A DNA stretch of 64,000 nt from Candidatus Villigracilis proximus. Lineage in GTDB: Bacteria; Chloroflexota; Anaerolineae; Anaerolineales; Villigracilaceae. Under the pieces are notes generated by a model. The model did not search any database and was not told where the DNA came from. It saw only the letters and a program-made list of their open reading frames with translations. The DNA lies in the NCBI GenBank assembly GCA_016715195.1, contig JADKBB010000002.1:186001-250000 (forward strand), given 5' to 3'. Below, piece after piece: positions 33,940-41,576 of the stretch; position 1 is the first letter of the stretch, and each line of letters starts with the position of its first letter. A program made the translations under genes and the position numbers.

Positions 33940-35733
33940 TTAATTTTCTTCCAACTTCCATAGTTCGCGCATTTCGGGGCTGATTTCGAGCAATTCATCT
34001 AACGTGCCCTCGGATTCAATGCGGCCATCCTTGAGGACGATGATGTGATCTGCGCGCCGCAAAAGCGGACGGCGGTGAGAGACAACGAGACAGGTTGTGT
34101 TTTGCTGCTCAAAAATTCGTTCCCAGAGCTGCTGCTCGGTTTCAACATCCAGCGCGCTGGAGAGATCATCGAAAACAATGAGTTCGGGTTCACGGATGAA
34201 CATGCGCGCCGCTGCGGCTCTCTGCGCCTGTCCACCCGAAAGTTTTACGCCGCGTGCCCCGACCAGAGTTTCGAGATTGTCGTCCATTTGCTCAAGGTCA
34301 CGATCCATGACGGCCAGTTTTGTGGCTTTGTATATTTCATCATCGCTGCGATTCATGCCGAGCAAGATATTATTTCGCAGGGTGTTGCTGAACAGGCGCG
34401 GTACTTGTGCGGTGTAAGCGCAACGCGGCGGGATGAGAAAATCTCCGGGCGATGTGAGTATGGTTTCGTTCCAACGTATCTCACCTGATTCAAGTGGAAG
34501 TAATCCCAGCAGCGCGCGCAGTACTGTCGTTTTGCCTGAGCCGATTCTTCCGGTGATTATCGTCAGCGTGTTGCGTTTTATTTTGAGCGATATGTTTTCG
34601 ATGCCGTTCGTTGATTCAGGGTAGTGAAATGTCAATTGTTCAGCGACCAGTTCATTCAGTCGGTCTGATGCGCTTTTTGTCGGGTAAATCACTTCGGGCA
34701 GTGGACCATCCAAATTAATGGGACTGTGCTCGACCAGGGCATCCAATGGCGCATTTTCCATCAGGTGATACATGCGCTGAACAGAGACGTTGAGCTGTTT
34801 GTAGCGCGCCGCGAGCATGCCGCCAAAAGTTGTGAGATCGCCCATGCTTTGTAGGAGATACACGAAGAGCGAAAAATCACCGAGCGTGAAATTGCCCGTG
34901 CGCATGGATTGGCCGACGAGCACAAGAATAACGCCCGTGCCCAGCGTGGATGTGTTGCGATAGATCGAGCCGAGCACTTCGTCAAAAAGTTTTTCGCGGA
35001 TGGTTAAGATGCGACGCTCGTCATTGAGCTTGTGAAAATAATTGATGACATTCTTTTCGGCCGTTGCTACTTTGACAGCCTGCACTGCGCCGAAAAATTC
35101 GCCGATGAAACCTGTCACTTTGCCGCCCGCCTGACGCGATGTGCGGCGATAATGTTCGATGCGGCCTGTGGCGATGTTTGCGATGACGCCAACGACAACA
35201 AGCGGAATCAACGCCATCACTGTGACCGAGGGGCTGATCTGTGTCATCAGGATAATGGCAACTGCAACGATGATCAGCCCAACAAAAACATCGTTGATCA
35301 AAATCACAAAGAGCGGAATTTCGTTAACGTCCGTTTTGAAACGGCTGACGGCTTCACCGGGTGAGTCAGGCAGCTGCGAAGCACCCGGGCGGCGCAAAAT
35401 ATATTTCAAAAGATTCTTGCGTAGCAAGGTGGACATGTCCGCGAAGATGGGTACATCTGCATAATAAAAGCCATAACTTGCGACGACGCGCCCGATCCAT
35501 GTGGCGGCCAAAAAAGCGACGATGGCCCAAATGCCGAAGGTCAATTTTGCTTCGCCGGTGATCATGTCAAAGAAGGCCTTGATAATTAGCGCAGGCGCGA
35601 CCTGCCAGCAAAAGCGGATGAGGGCAACGCTGATCAAATCGACAAACCATAACCACGGGCGAAAACGCAGCATTTCCCAGATGACTTTCCATGCGGGCAG
35701 CGCGGGTATTTTTTGTGTGAAGGTTGTTTCCAT
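33940..35733 (-). CDS. ABC exporter half-transporter with degenerate ATP site
   Basis: 597 residues: about six TMs (residues ~20-300) followed by a nucleotide-binding domain. Walker A is ITGRIGSGKTTVLR, the Q-loop YTAQVPRLF, signature KLSGGQAQR (canonical), Walker B LIVFDDLSSALD, and H-loop VVSHRR. The Walker B glutamate is replaced by aspartate (DD), which characterises the non-hydrolysing site of heterodimeric exporters. Its partner is the gene just upstream. It probably exports a drug, lipid or peptide. The start at 35733 is set by AAAGGAATTTGCT before ATG; the frame extends further but without a ribosome binding site. A repeat-rich spacer precedes it. Confidence 0.88.
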   Translation of the reverse strand: METTFTQKIPALPAWKVIWEMLRFRPWLWFVDLISVALIRFCWQVAPALIIKAFFDMITGEAKLTFGIWAIVAFLAATWIGRVVASYGFYYADVPIFADMSTLLRKNLLKYILRRPGASQLPDSPGEAVSRFKTDVNEIPLFVILINDVFVGLIIVAVAIILMTQISPSVTVMALIPLVVVGVIANIATGRIEHYRRTSRQAGGKVTGFIGEFFGAVQAVKVATAEKNVINYFHKLNDERRILTIREKLFDEVLGSIYRNTSTLGTGVILVLVGQSMRTGNFTLGDFSLFVYLLQSMGDLTTFGGMLAARYKQLNVSVQRMYHLMENAPLDALVEHSPINLDGPLPEVIYPTKSASDRLNELVAEQLTFHYPESTNGIENISLKIKRNTLTIITGRIGSGKTTVLRALLGLLPLESGEIRWNETILTSPGDFLIPPRCAYTAQVPRLFSNTLRNNILLGMNRSDDEIYKATKLAVMDRDLEQMDDNLETLVGARGVKLSGGQAQRAAAARMFIREPELIVFDDLSSALDVETEQQLWERIFEQQNTTCLVVSHRRPLLRRADHIIVLKDGRIESEGTLDELLEISPEMRELWKLEEN

Positions 35734-35748
35734 AGCAAATTCCTTTTT

Positions 35749-35832
35749 TAAACACGAAGGACACAACGTACACAAAAGGGGAAGGCTTAAGGTTTTGGTT
35801 TTCCTTAGTGACCTTCGTGTCCTTTGTGTTTA
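35749..35832. repeat. Inverted spacer repeat (AACACGAAGGACAC type) between the two ABC genes
   Basis: TAAACACGAAGGACACAA (35749-35766) pairs with TTCGTGTCCTTTGTGTTTA (35814-35832) with one or two mismatches; each arm is itself made of repeated ACAC/GAAGGAC words. The loop is about 47 nt. The element nearly fills the intergenic gap. Confidence 0.6.
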
Positions 35833-35839
35833 AATGTTC

Positions 35840-37591
35840 TTACGCCAATACTTCTTCCATGCCAGTTTGCAGCAGTTGATGAAATCGTGAGGCTGGGTCA
35901 GCGGCCAATTGTTTGCGGTTGCCATATTCGCTGACGATGCCTTTATCTAAAATCATGATCTCGTCTGCGCGATGCACTGTGTCCAGCCGATGCGCGATGA
36001 TGATGGCGGTTCGGTTTTTTAGTAATTTGTCTATCGCACGTTCGAGTCGCTGCTCGGTGGCGGGGTCAAGCCGGGAGGATGCTTCGTCGAGAATCACCAG
36101 CCCCGGATTTCGTAGGAATACTCGCGTGAATGCCAGCAATTGCGCTTCACCCGCGGACAGTGATCTTGATCCTGTTTCGAGTTCAGTATCCAGGCCTTTG
36201 GGTTGACTCTGCAGCCAGTCACCGAGTTCTAGCTCTTCGAGGGTTGCCATAATTTTTTCGTCTGATATTGAACGGTCAAAGAAAGTTAAATTATCACGGA
36301 TGTTGGCGCGGAATAATTGCACATCCTGTGTGACGATGGCGATGTTGCGTCTTAATGTTTCAAGCCGCGCTTCCCGTAAATCTGAGTTATTGATCTTGAT
36401 ACTGCCAGAGTTCACGTCGTAAAGCCGGAAGATCAATCGTCCGAGTGTGGTCTTGCCGCTGCCTGTGCGGCCGAGCAGCCCAAGAATGGCGCCGGGTTGC
36501 AGGTCAAAGGAAAGAGCGCTTAATACTGAATCGTTTCCGTTGTAGGAAAATTCCACGTTTTCAAATTTGAGAGCAAGCCCTTTCGGCTGTGACAAAACCT
36601 CCACGCCGGTGCTGTTGACCACTTCCACTTTGAAATTGCGGAACTCGGTTAATCGCTCAACGCATGCGCCTATGGTTTGGAAACTTTCTATTTCGTGAGT
36701 CATTGCCCAGAACGGTTCTTCAAGCAAATTGATGTAATGCACAAATAAGTAAACTGTGCCGATGGTGATCAACCCGGCGGAGAATAACCAGTATCCGCTG
36801 GTGATGGCGAGCAGACTCCCCAAAGTCAACGCGAAGCCCATTGCATTTTCAATGATCCAGCGTTTGAAATGTGACTTGCGATCATGAACGAGTTTGACAC
36901 CTTGCAAACGGAATAATTCACGGATCGAAAAATCCACGGCGCCGTTGGAGCGGATGTCTTCTGTGCCAGCCAGTTGTTCTTCGATGAAGCCGTAGATTTG
37001 TGCTTCTGCTTCACGCCTTGCTTTTTGATGCGGCACAGCAATATCTTTAACTTTGCCAAGGATGGCGATGGTCAGCACTGAATACACGGTAAAACCCAGA
37101 CCCGCGCGCCAATCTTCGATAAACAAGGCGGCAAGAATGCCGATTAGCAGCAGACCGTTTGCGACTAAATTCAACGCGAATTGCGAGAAGAAAGTTGCCA
37201 GCTCGGTTACGTCACCGTCAATGCGCTCGATCAATTCACCGGGCGTGTGATCGTTGTGGAATTTCATATCCAGATGAAGGGCGTGTTCTGCAAGTTCGGC
37301 GCGCAGGTCGTTGGTAGCTGTCCATGCGACGTTTTCGCCGAGATAAGTCACACTCACGGCAACCACTTGTTGGATGATGGCGATTCCAATAAAGGCGATC
37401 GCGGTCCATGTCAGTGTTTGCAAGGCTTCACCAGCCAGCGCGGAATCGATAAACTTGCGCATGATCTGCGGAGCAAAAATACGCAGTCCAATACTGCCAA
37501 ACATCAAAAATGCGAGCAGGATGAACCGTCCCTTTTGCGGGCGGATGTGATCGGAGAGTAAATTCCAGTAGGATTTGAATGATAAGTTCAT
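35840..37591 (-). CDS. ABC exporter half-transporter, canonical ATP site, LSAGE signature
   Basis: 583 residues. TM region with ABC exporter coupling features (DLRAELAEHALHLDMKFHNDHTPGELIERIDGDV), then Walker A LLGRTGSGKTTLGRL, Q-loop IVTQDVQLF, signature SLSAGEAQL, Walker B LVILDEASSRLD and H-loop IIAHRLD. The signature is changed from LSGGQ to LSAGE while the Walker B glutamate is intact. That is the complement of the downstream subunit, so the two form one canonical and one degenerate ATP site in a heterodimer. The gene is preceded by a 260-bp leader with promoter, small ORF and terminator (37592-37851). Only a weak ribosome binding site (GGAA) is seen. Confidence 0.9.
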   Translation of the reverse strand: MNLSFKSYWNLLSDHIRPQKGRFILLAFLMFGSIGLRIFAPQIMRKFIDSALAGEALQTLTWTAIAFIGIAIIQQVVAVSVTYLGENVAWTATNDLRAELAEHALHLDMKFHNDHTPGELIERIDGDVTELATFFSQFALNLVANGLLLIGILAALFIEDWRAGLGFTVYSVLTIAILGKVKDIAVPHQKARREAEAQIYGFIEEQLAGTEDIRSNGAVDFSIRELFRLQGVKLVHDRKSHFKRWIIENAMGFALTLGSLLAITSGYWLFSAGLITIGTVYLFVHYINLLEEPFWAMTHEIESFQTIGACVERLTEFRNFKVEVVNSTGVEVLSQPKGLALKFENVEFSYNGNDSVLSALSFDLQPGAILGLLGRTGSGKTTLGRLIFRLYDVNSGSIKINNSDLREARLETLRRNIAIVTQDVQLFRANIRDNLTFFDRSISDEKIMATLEELELGDWLQSQPKGLDTELETGSRSLSAGEAQLLAFTRVFLRNPGLVILDEASSRLDPATEQRLERAIDKLLKNRTAIIIAHRLDTVHRADEIMILDKGIVSEYGNRKQLAADPASRFHQLLQTGMEEVLA

Positions 37592-37611
37592 GATGTTATT
37601 CCGTTTTGTAG

Positions 37612-37632
37612 GGGCGACCTTTATGGTCGCCC
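37612..37632. repeat. Palindromic element GGGCGACC-TTTAT-GGTCGCCC
   Basis: Perfect 8-bp arms with a 5-nt loop in the leader of the ABC exporter, 21 nt before its ATG, preceded by GTAG. This GTAGGGGCGACC phrase resembles a widespread palindromic repeat family. On the minus-strand mRNA it forms a hairpin between the attenuator and the start codon. Confidence 0.6.
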
Positions 37633-37653
37633 TTGTGTTTGCAATTAGACAAT

Positions 37654-37685
37654 AAAAAAGCCACGGTGCAGAAGCGCACCGTGGC
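37654..37685 (-). terminator. Intrinsic terminator of the ABC exporter leader (probable attenuator)
   Basis: On the minus-strand RNA: GCCACGGTGC (37685-37676), six-nucleotide loop GCTTCT, GCACCGTGGC (37669-37660), then six U (37659-37654). It stands 23 nt after the stop of the leader ORF and 62 nt before the exporter start. Its 5' arm and loop (GTGCGCTTC, 37679-37671) can instead pair with GAAGTGCGC inside the leader ORF (37731-37723). Confidence 0.82.
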
Positions 37686-37708
37686 TAAAAAGACACAGAA
37701 GAAGACCT

Positions 37709-37780
37709 TTAACGGTCTATGGGCGCACTTCGAGGAAACATAAAATTTCGTTTACGTGATGCTATGAAATGTTTCTGCAT
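37709..37780 (-). CDS. Leader peptide ORF (23 residues) before the ABC exporter
   Basis: ATG at 37780 reads MQKHFIASRKRNFMFPRSAP plus IDR, then TAA. AAAGGAG lies upstream with 10-nt spacing, good for initiation. The peptide is basic and would not be a membrane protein. It lies between a TTGACA promoter and an intrinsic terminator, and its coding sequence holds the segment that can pair with either the Shine-Dalgarno region or the terminator. This arrangement fits a ribosome-mediated attenuator, as known for antibiotic-inducible exporters such as the bmrB-bmrCD leader. The peptide has no sequence relation I recognise. Confidence 0.55.
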   Translation of the reverse strand: MQKHFIASRKRNFMFPRSAPIDR

Positions 37781-37819
37781 GTGAAGCGCGCTCCTTTCGT
37801 TAGATTTTATTACAGTGTC

Positions 37820-37849
37820 AGTTTACATCAAAAATAGATGGGTTGTCAA
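37820..37849 (-). promoter_or_regulatory. Promoter of the ABC exporter leader
   Basis: On the minus strand a perfect -35 TTGACA (37849-37844), 18-bp spacer, and TAAACT -10 (37825-37820). Predicted transcription start is near 37813, just upstream of the Shine-Dalgarno sequence of the leader ORF. It is placed directly behind the glnS stop (37852). Confidence 0.65.
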
Positions 37850-37851
37850 GT

Positions 37852-39522
37852 TTATTTGGCTTTCTTCTCGATCTTCGACCAGGCGTCCTTAAGATTCACT
37901 GTCAGATTGAAAACAGGTTTCTCGGGCGAGGTTTCGATGTCGGCGCAGAAGTAGCCCTGGCGTTCAAACTGGAAGCGGTCACCAGCTTTCGGCGCGGAAA
38001 GAGCCGGTTCCACATATCCAGTGGAGATGACCAGCGAATCTGGATTGAGGCAGGCGAGGAATCCTTCGTCACCTTCCTCTGGATCTTCTTTGGTAAAGAG
38101 CCGGTCATACATGCGGATTTCGGCTTCTTTGGCGTGTTCGGCGGAAACCCAATGGATCGTGGATTTTACCTTGCGCCCGTCGGCTGAATCTCCGCCGCGT
38201 GTAGCAGGATCATAGGTCGCATGGACTTCGATCACTTCGCCTTTGTCATCTTTCACAACGTGCGTGCATTTGATGAAATACGCATAGCGCAAGCGGACTT
38301 CGTTGCCGGGGAACAGACGATAATATTTTGGCGGAGGCACTTCACGGAAATCATCCTGTTCGATATAGATCACTTTTGAAAATGGAATCTTGCGCGTGCC
38401 CGCAGATGGGTCTTCGGGATTATTCACCGCATCCATTTCCTCAGTTTTTGCATCAGGATAATTATCAATGATGACCTTCAATGGTTTGAGCACGGCCATG
38501 CGGCGCAGCGCGCGTTTGTTTAGGTCTTCACGTACACACGACTCAAGCAAGGCTACATCATTAACGCTATAGTTTTTTGCAACACCCACACGATCAATGA
38601 AATCTCGAATCGCTTCAGGCGTGTATCCGCGCCGGCGCATGGCACGCAAGGTCGGCATACGCGGATCGTCCCAGCCAGAGACAAGTTTCTCTTCCACGAG
38701 TCGGCGCAGTTTGCGTTTGCTCATGACCGTGTAATTTATATTCAAGCGGGCAAATTCAATCTGGCGCGGTTTGAAAACGCCGAGCTGCTCTAAAAACCAT
38801 TCATACAACGGACGATGGTCTTCGTATTCCAGCGAACACAATGAATGCGTAATGCCTTCCATTGAGTCGTTCTGTCCGTGCGACCAATCGTACATGGGAT
38901 AAATTTTCCATTGCTCACCAGTGCGATGATGCGGCTTGTGAACAATACGATACATTGCCGGGTCACGCATATTAATATTGGGGTGGGCCATATCGATCTT
39001 GGCGCGCAAAATCCGTGAGCCGTCGGGGAACTCGCCGTTTTTCATGCGTTCAAGCAAGTCCATGTTCTCTTCCACATCGCGGTCACGAAATGGAGAGTTC
39101 TTTCCGGGCGTGGTCAATGTGCCGCGATTCGCGCTGACTTCTTCCGGAGTCTGATCGTCCACATAGGCCTTGCCCGCCAGAATCAACTTCTGCGCCCACG
39201 CATATAACTCATCGAAATAATCAGAAGCGAAAGTCACCTTTGCCCACTCAACGCCCAGCCAGCGCGTATCATCTTCGATGGCTTCCACAAATTCTGTTTC
39301 TTCCTTCGCCGGATTCGTATCATCAAAGCGCAAGATCAACTCGCCGTTATTTTCTTTCGCGATCAGATAGTCGATCATCCACGCTTTTACATGCCCAATG
39401 TGCAAATAACCATTCGGCTCAGGAGGCAGGCGCGTGCGCACATAATTAAATCTTCCGCTCTTTAGATCTTCCGCCACTGCCTCACGGATAAAATCGCTGT
39501 TTTTTGTTTCTTCGTCACTCAT
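37852..39522 (-). CDS. glnS: Glutaminyl-tRNA synthetase
   Basis: 556 residues, GlnRS length. HIGH motif in LPPEPNGYLHIGHVKAW, and KMSKS as YTVMSKRKLRRLV. Glutamine-specific blocks such as PGKNSPFRDRDVEENMDLLERMKNGEF, IYPMYDWSHGQNDSMEGITHSLCSLEYEDHRPLY, and the C-terminal beta-barrel domain (KVIYIEQDDF, FPGNEVRLRYAYFIKCTHV) are present. It charges tRNA-Gln directly; a tRNA-Gln(CUG) gene lies 600 bp away. A leader of ~115 nt with several hairpins precedes it. GlnRS in bacteria is generally regarded as having been acquired from eukaryotes; that is general knowledge, not visible here. Confidence 0.96.
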   Translation of the reverse strand: MSDEETKNSDFIREAVAEDLKSGRFNYVRTRLPPEPNGYLHIGHVKAWMIDYLIAKENNGELILRFDDTNPAKEETEFVEAIEDDTRWLGVEWAKVTFASDYFDELYAWAQKLILAGKAYVDDQTPEEVSANRGTLTTPGKNSPFRDRDVEENMDLLERMKNGEFPDGSRILRAKIDMAHPNINMRDPAMYRIVHKPHHRTGEQWKIYPMYDWSHGQNDSMEGITHSLCSLEYEDHRPLYEWFLEQLGVFKPRQIEFARLNINYTVMSKRKLRRLVEEKLVSGWDDPRMPTLRAMRRRGYTPEAIRDFIDRVGVAKNYSVNDVALLESCVREDLNKRALRRMAVLKPLKVIIDNYPDAKTEEMDAVNNPEDPSAGTRKIPFSKVIYIEQDDFREVPPPKYYRLFPGNEVRLRYAYFIKCTHVVKDDKGEVIEVHATYDPATRGGDSADGRKVKSTIHWVSAEHAKEAEIRMYDRLFTKEDPEEGDEGFLACLNPDSLVISTGYVEPALSAPKAGDRFQFERQGYFCADIETSPEKPVFNLTVNLKDAWSKIEKKAK

Positions 39523-39649
39523 GGATGGATTGCCTTTACTATGGATTTCAGGGGGATGTGGAACCGCCTCATTCTTAACGGTTGATTTGCCACGCTAAAG
39601 AGGAAGATTCCCTTCCCTGATGGTTGGTGTGTTAACGCCTGCAATTATA
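39523..39649 (-). promoter_or_regulatory. glnS promoter and structured leader
   Basis: TATAAT (minus strand, 39649-39644) gives a leader of about 115 nt. It contains GGAAG-GGAAT-CTTCC and AACCG-N12-CGGTT stem-loops. No U-tract terminator or T-box anti-terminator sequence in the sense orientation is visible. The divergent box at 39669-39674 serves the small membrane-protein gene. Confidence 0.4.
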
Positions 39650-39668
39650 ACAAACAGCATCAATGATT

Positions 39669-39674
39669 TATAAT
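39669..39674 (+). promoter_or_regulatory. -10 box of the small membrane-protein gene
   Basis: TTTATAATTG, 23 nt before the GTG start at 39698, with an intact GGAGG in between. Confidence 0.45.
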
Positions 39675-39697
39675 TGAAACAGAAAACGGAGGAACTC

Positions 39698-40036
39698 GTG
39701 ACTGAATCAACCAACCATTCAAAAACCAATTTTGCCGGCACTTACTTTGAACGTGACGCAATCCTGCGCCTTGACCGTCTTGCAAGTATCTTCGCCTGGA
39801 TTTCATTAATTTATTATGTCGTGCAAGTTATCGTAACTCTGACATCCTTTATTCTTCAGGTTTTACGCGGATTCGTCGTCCTGCCCGGTTTTACCGACCT
39901 CGCGCAGCAAGTCCTCTGGATCTTTCAACCCGCATTGCCCGGCCTGTGGAATTTCATTGGTCTGCAAGCGGTTGGGAAGATCTTGTTGATTTTCATGGAC
40001 ATCGAAGATAACACCCGCCGCGCTGCACGTAAATAA
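39698..40036 (+). CDS. Small membrane protein of unknown function
   Basis: 112 residues starting at GTG, placed by ACGGAGGAACTC immediately upstream. It has a polar N-terminus (TNFAGTYFERDAILRLDRLASI), one or two hydrophobic segments (~residues 30-55 and 75-95) and a positively charged C-terminus (DIEDNTRRAARK). I do not recognise the family. It is divergent from glnS and followed by tRNA-Gln, and nothing in its position suggests a function. Confidence 0.6.
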   Translation: MTESTNHSKTNFAGTYFERDAILRLDRLASIFAWISLIYYVVQVIVTLTSFILQVLRGFVVLPGFTDLAQQVLWIFQPALPGLWNFIGLQAVGKILLIFMDIEDNTRRAARK

Positions 40037-40116
40037 ATCCCTTAAATTCATTGCAGTAAATGCCGGCGTAAAATTACCCACAAAGAAAGAAAACAATGGT
40101 AAAATAACCGCCGTCT

Positions 40117-40187
40117 TGGGGAATCGTACAACGGCAGTACACGTCCCTCTGGAGGATGGTATCTTGGTTCGAATCCAGGTTCCCCAG
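40117..40187 (+). tRNA. tRNA-Gln (anticodon CUG)
   Basis: 71 nt. Acceptor arms TGGGGAA and TTCCCCA, D arm GTAC-AACGGCA-GTAC, anticodon arm CGTCC-CTCTGGA-GGATG with anticodon CTG at 149-151 of this segment (40149-40151), T arm CTTGG-TTCGAAT-CCAGG, discriminator G. The U1-A72 pair is typical of tRNA-Gln. CCA is not encoded. It reads CAG codons. An intrinsic terminator follows within 4 nt. The cognate synthetase glnS is the closest synthetase gene on the other strand. Confidence 0.93.
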
Positions 40188-40190
40188 CTT

Positions 40191-40219
40191 AGAGTTCCCT
40201 TGAAAGAGGGAACTCTTTT
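40191..40219 (+). terminator. Terminator of the tRNA-Gln transcript
   Basis: AGAGTTCCC and GGGAACTCT arms with an 8-nt loop, then TTTT. It starts three nucleotides after the tRNA. Confidence 0.85.
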
Positions 40220-40251
40220 CTTGTTTAAAGTTCTGTCCTTGCTGATGGGAT

Positions 40252-40290
40252 AAAAAAACAAGGCACGCTTTCGCATTGCCTTGTTTTTTT
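40252..40290 (-). terminator. Terminator of the short substrate-binding protein gene
   Basis: AAAAAAACAAGGCA and TGCCTTGTTTTTTT arms around CGCTTTCGCAT, perfectly paired with A and T tracts. It lies 26 nt past the stop at 40317 in the direction of that gene and faces the tRNA terminator. Confidence 0.85.
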
Positions 40291-40316
40291 ATCCTTTTTT
40301 GAATTTTATTTAAAAA

Positions 40317-41102
40317 TTATTTCCATGTAAAGTTTAAGTCATCCACGGGTGCATCACCCCAATATTTGGGATTGGGGCTAAGAGTTAATCCTTCATCTGT
40401 CCAGGCCGAGAGTAGATACGGGCCGCTGGAGATGATTGCGTTTTCGCGTTTTCCATACCCGCCAGCGGATAGCGCTTCTGTGCTGAGAATGACAAAGGCT
40501 GGGTCTGCCAGATAGGTAAGCAAATCTGGCACCGGGCGGTTGAGATGAACGAGTATGGTGTTTACGTCCACTTTTTGAATGCCGTCCACGGTGGATATGG
40601 CGCGTTGGTCTGCGTCTTTCTCGTTATGAAAACCCAGAAATATTCGTTTCCATGCCGGGAAATTTCCGTCACCGCGTAATGGGTTCTCTGGATCAAACCA
40701 ACGATTGAAATTGGACTCGATTACATCTGGTGTGATCGGTGCGCCGTCGCTAAACGTAATTCCTGGGCGCAGAGTGAAGATGTAGTCTAGCTGGTCATCT
40801 GAAATGATCCATGATTCAGCTAGTGCCGGCTGCACTTCTCCATTTGAATCCAGGCGTACCAGGCCTTCATATAGATACTGGCTAATTCTTAACGAATCTT
40901 CATCTTCGGCCAGAGCAGGATCAAGAAATATACTTTTACTGATCGCAAGTATATTTTCTTCCTGCACAATAGATGGCTCGGAGGTTGCAACTTGAGTTGG
41001 CGCTGGCTCCGTTGCCGTGCTATTGGGTTGACATCCAGTTAGTAAAATCAGACCTGACAATAAAAGGGTGTAGATACGGGTTGTAATTGTATGAGGTTTC
41101 AT
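40317..41102 (-). CDS. Half-length SBP_bac_5-type lipoprotein
   Basis: 261 residues. Signal peptide with lipobox LLTGC, a Thr/Pro/Glu linker, then the N-terminal part of an extracellular solute-binding protein family 5 domain: SISQYLYEGLVRLDSNGEVQPALAESW and FTLRPGITFSDGAPITPDVIESNFNRW are diagnostic. The chain stops after NPKYWGDAPVDDLNFTWK, only about half way through the usual 500-600 residues, and a proper terminator follows 26 nt later. No oligopeptide permease genes adjoin. It is either a truncated relict stabilised by a terminator or a shortened binding protein. The start at 41102 is chosen for the signal peptide. Confidence 0.75.
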   Translation of the reverse strand: MKPHTITTRIYTLLLSGLILLTGCQPNSTATEPAPTQVATSEPSIVQEENILAISKSIFLDPALAEDEDSLRISQYLYEGLVRLDSNGEVQPALAESWIISDDQLDYIFTLRPGITFSDGAPITPDVIESNFNRWFDPENPLRGDGNFPAWKRIFLGFHNEKDADQRAISTVDGIQKVDVNTILVHLNRPVPDLLTYLADPAFVILSTEALSAGGYGKRENAIISSGPYLLSAWTDEGLTLSPNPKYWGDAPVDDLNFTWK

Positions 41103-41576
41103 AATTTGTTTGCCATTCCTTGTTTCATTAGAAATATCCAACATATATATTCTAGCCCATTTTATTTTATTCGGGGATAAGAAAACAATTTTGGTGGCTC
41201 TGTACAGGTAATTATAGCTGTTATACAGATTGCTATGCCAAAATCTGCCTGATTGCTGACTCGCCTGTTCGGATTGCCGAATCAGGATTCAGGGAGTTTG
41301 ATGCGTTTTCAGGCGCGGACTGTCCAACTGGCCAGCCAATCCCTTTTCCGGTTGAGTGTTCTTTGTCAACCCTTTTTTGTCATTAATCCCGACTAATGCT
41401 AAAGAGCACCAAAGATTTTCCATATCTAGATTATGGCAACTTTGTGGCAGAAATTGTGTGTAGCCAAATACGATCAGATTTTTGAGCTTCTATTCGGTAT
41501 AATAGATTTTATTTGGATAATTATAAAAGTATTTCTTCAGTTTAAAGTCAAAAAAGAGAGAAAAGTAGAGGCCGTA
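41103..41576. promoter_or_regulatory. 474-bp divergent spacer with promoter of the large lipoprotein
   Basis: No open frame with a supported start is seen. A TATAAT box at 41498-41503 (TATTCGGTATAATAG) probably drives the plus-strand lipoprotein with a leader of about 70 nt; AGAGG precedes its ATG. A small hairpin TTCGG-ATTG-CCGAA lies near 41270. The rest shows nothing I can assign. Confidence 0.4.

Noticed and set aside
37709..37780. Leader ORF as an amino-acid biosynthesis attenuator
   Set aside because: No run of a single amino acid's codons is present, and the downstream genes encode an exporter rather than a biosynthetic pathway.
39558..39568. GTGGAACCGCC resembling a T-box motif upstream of glnS
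   Set aside because: It is on the plus strand, opposite to glnS, and the plus-strand gene beyond it is an unrelated small membrane protein. No specifier loop or terminator pair is visible.
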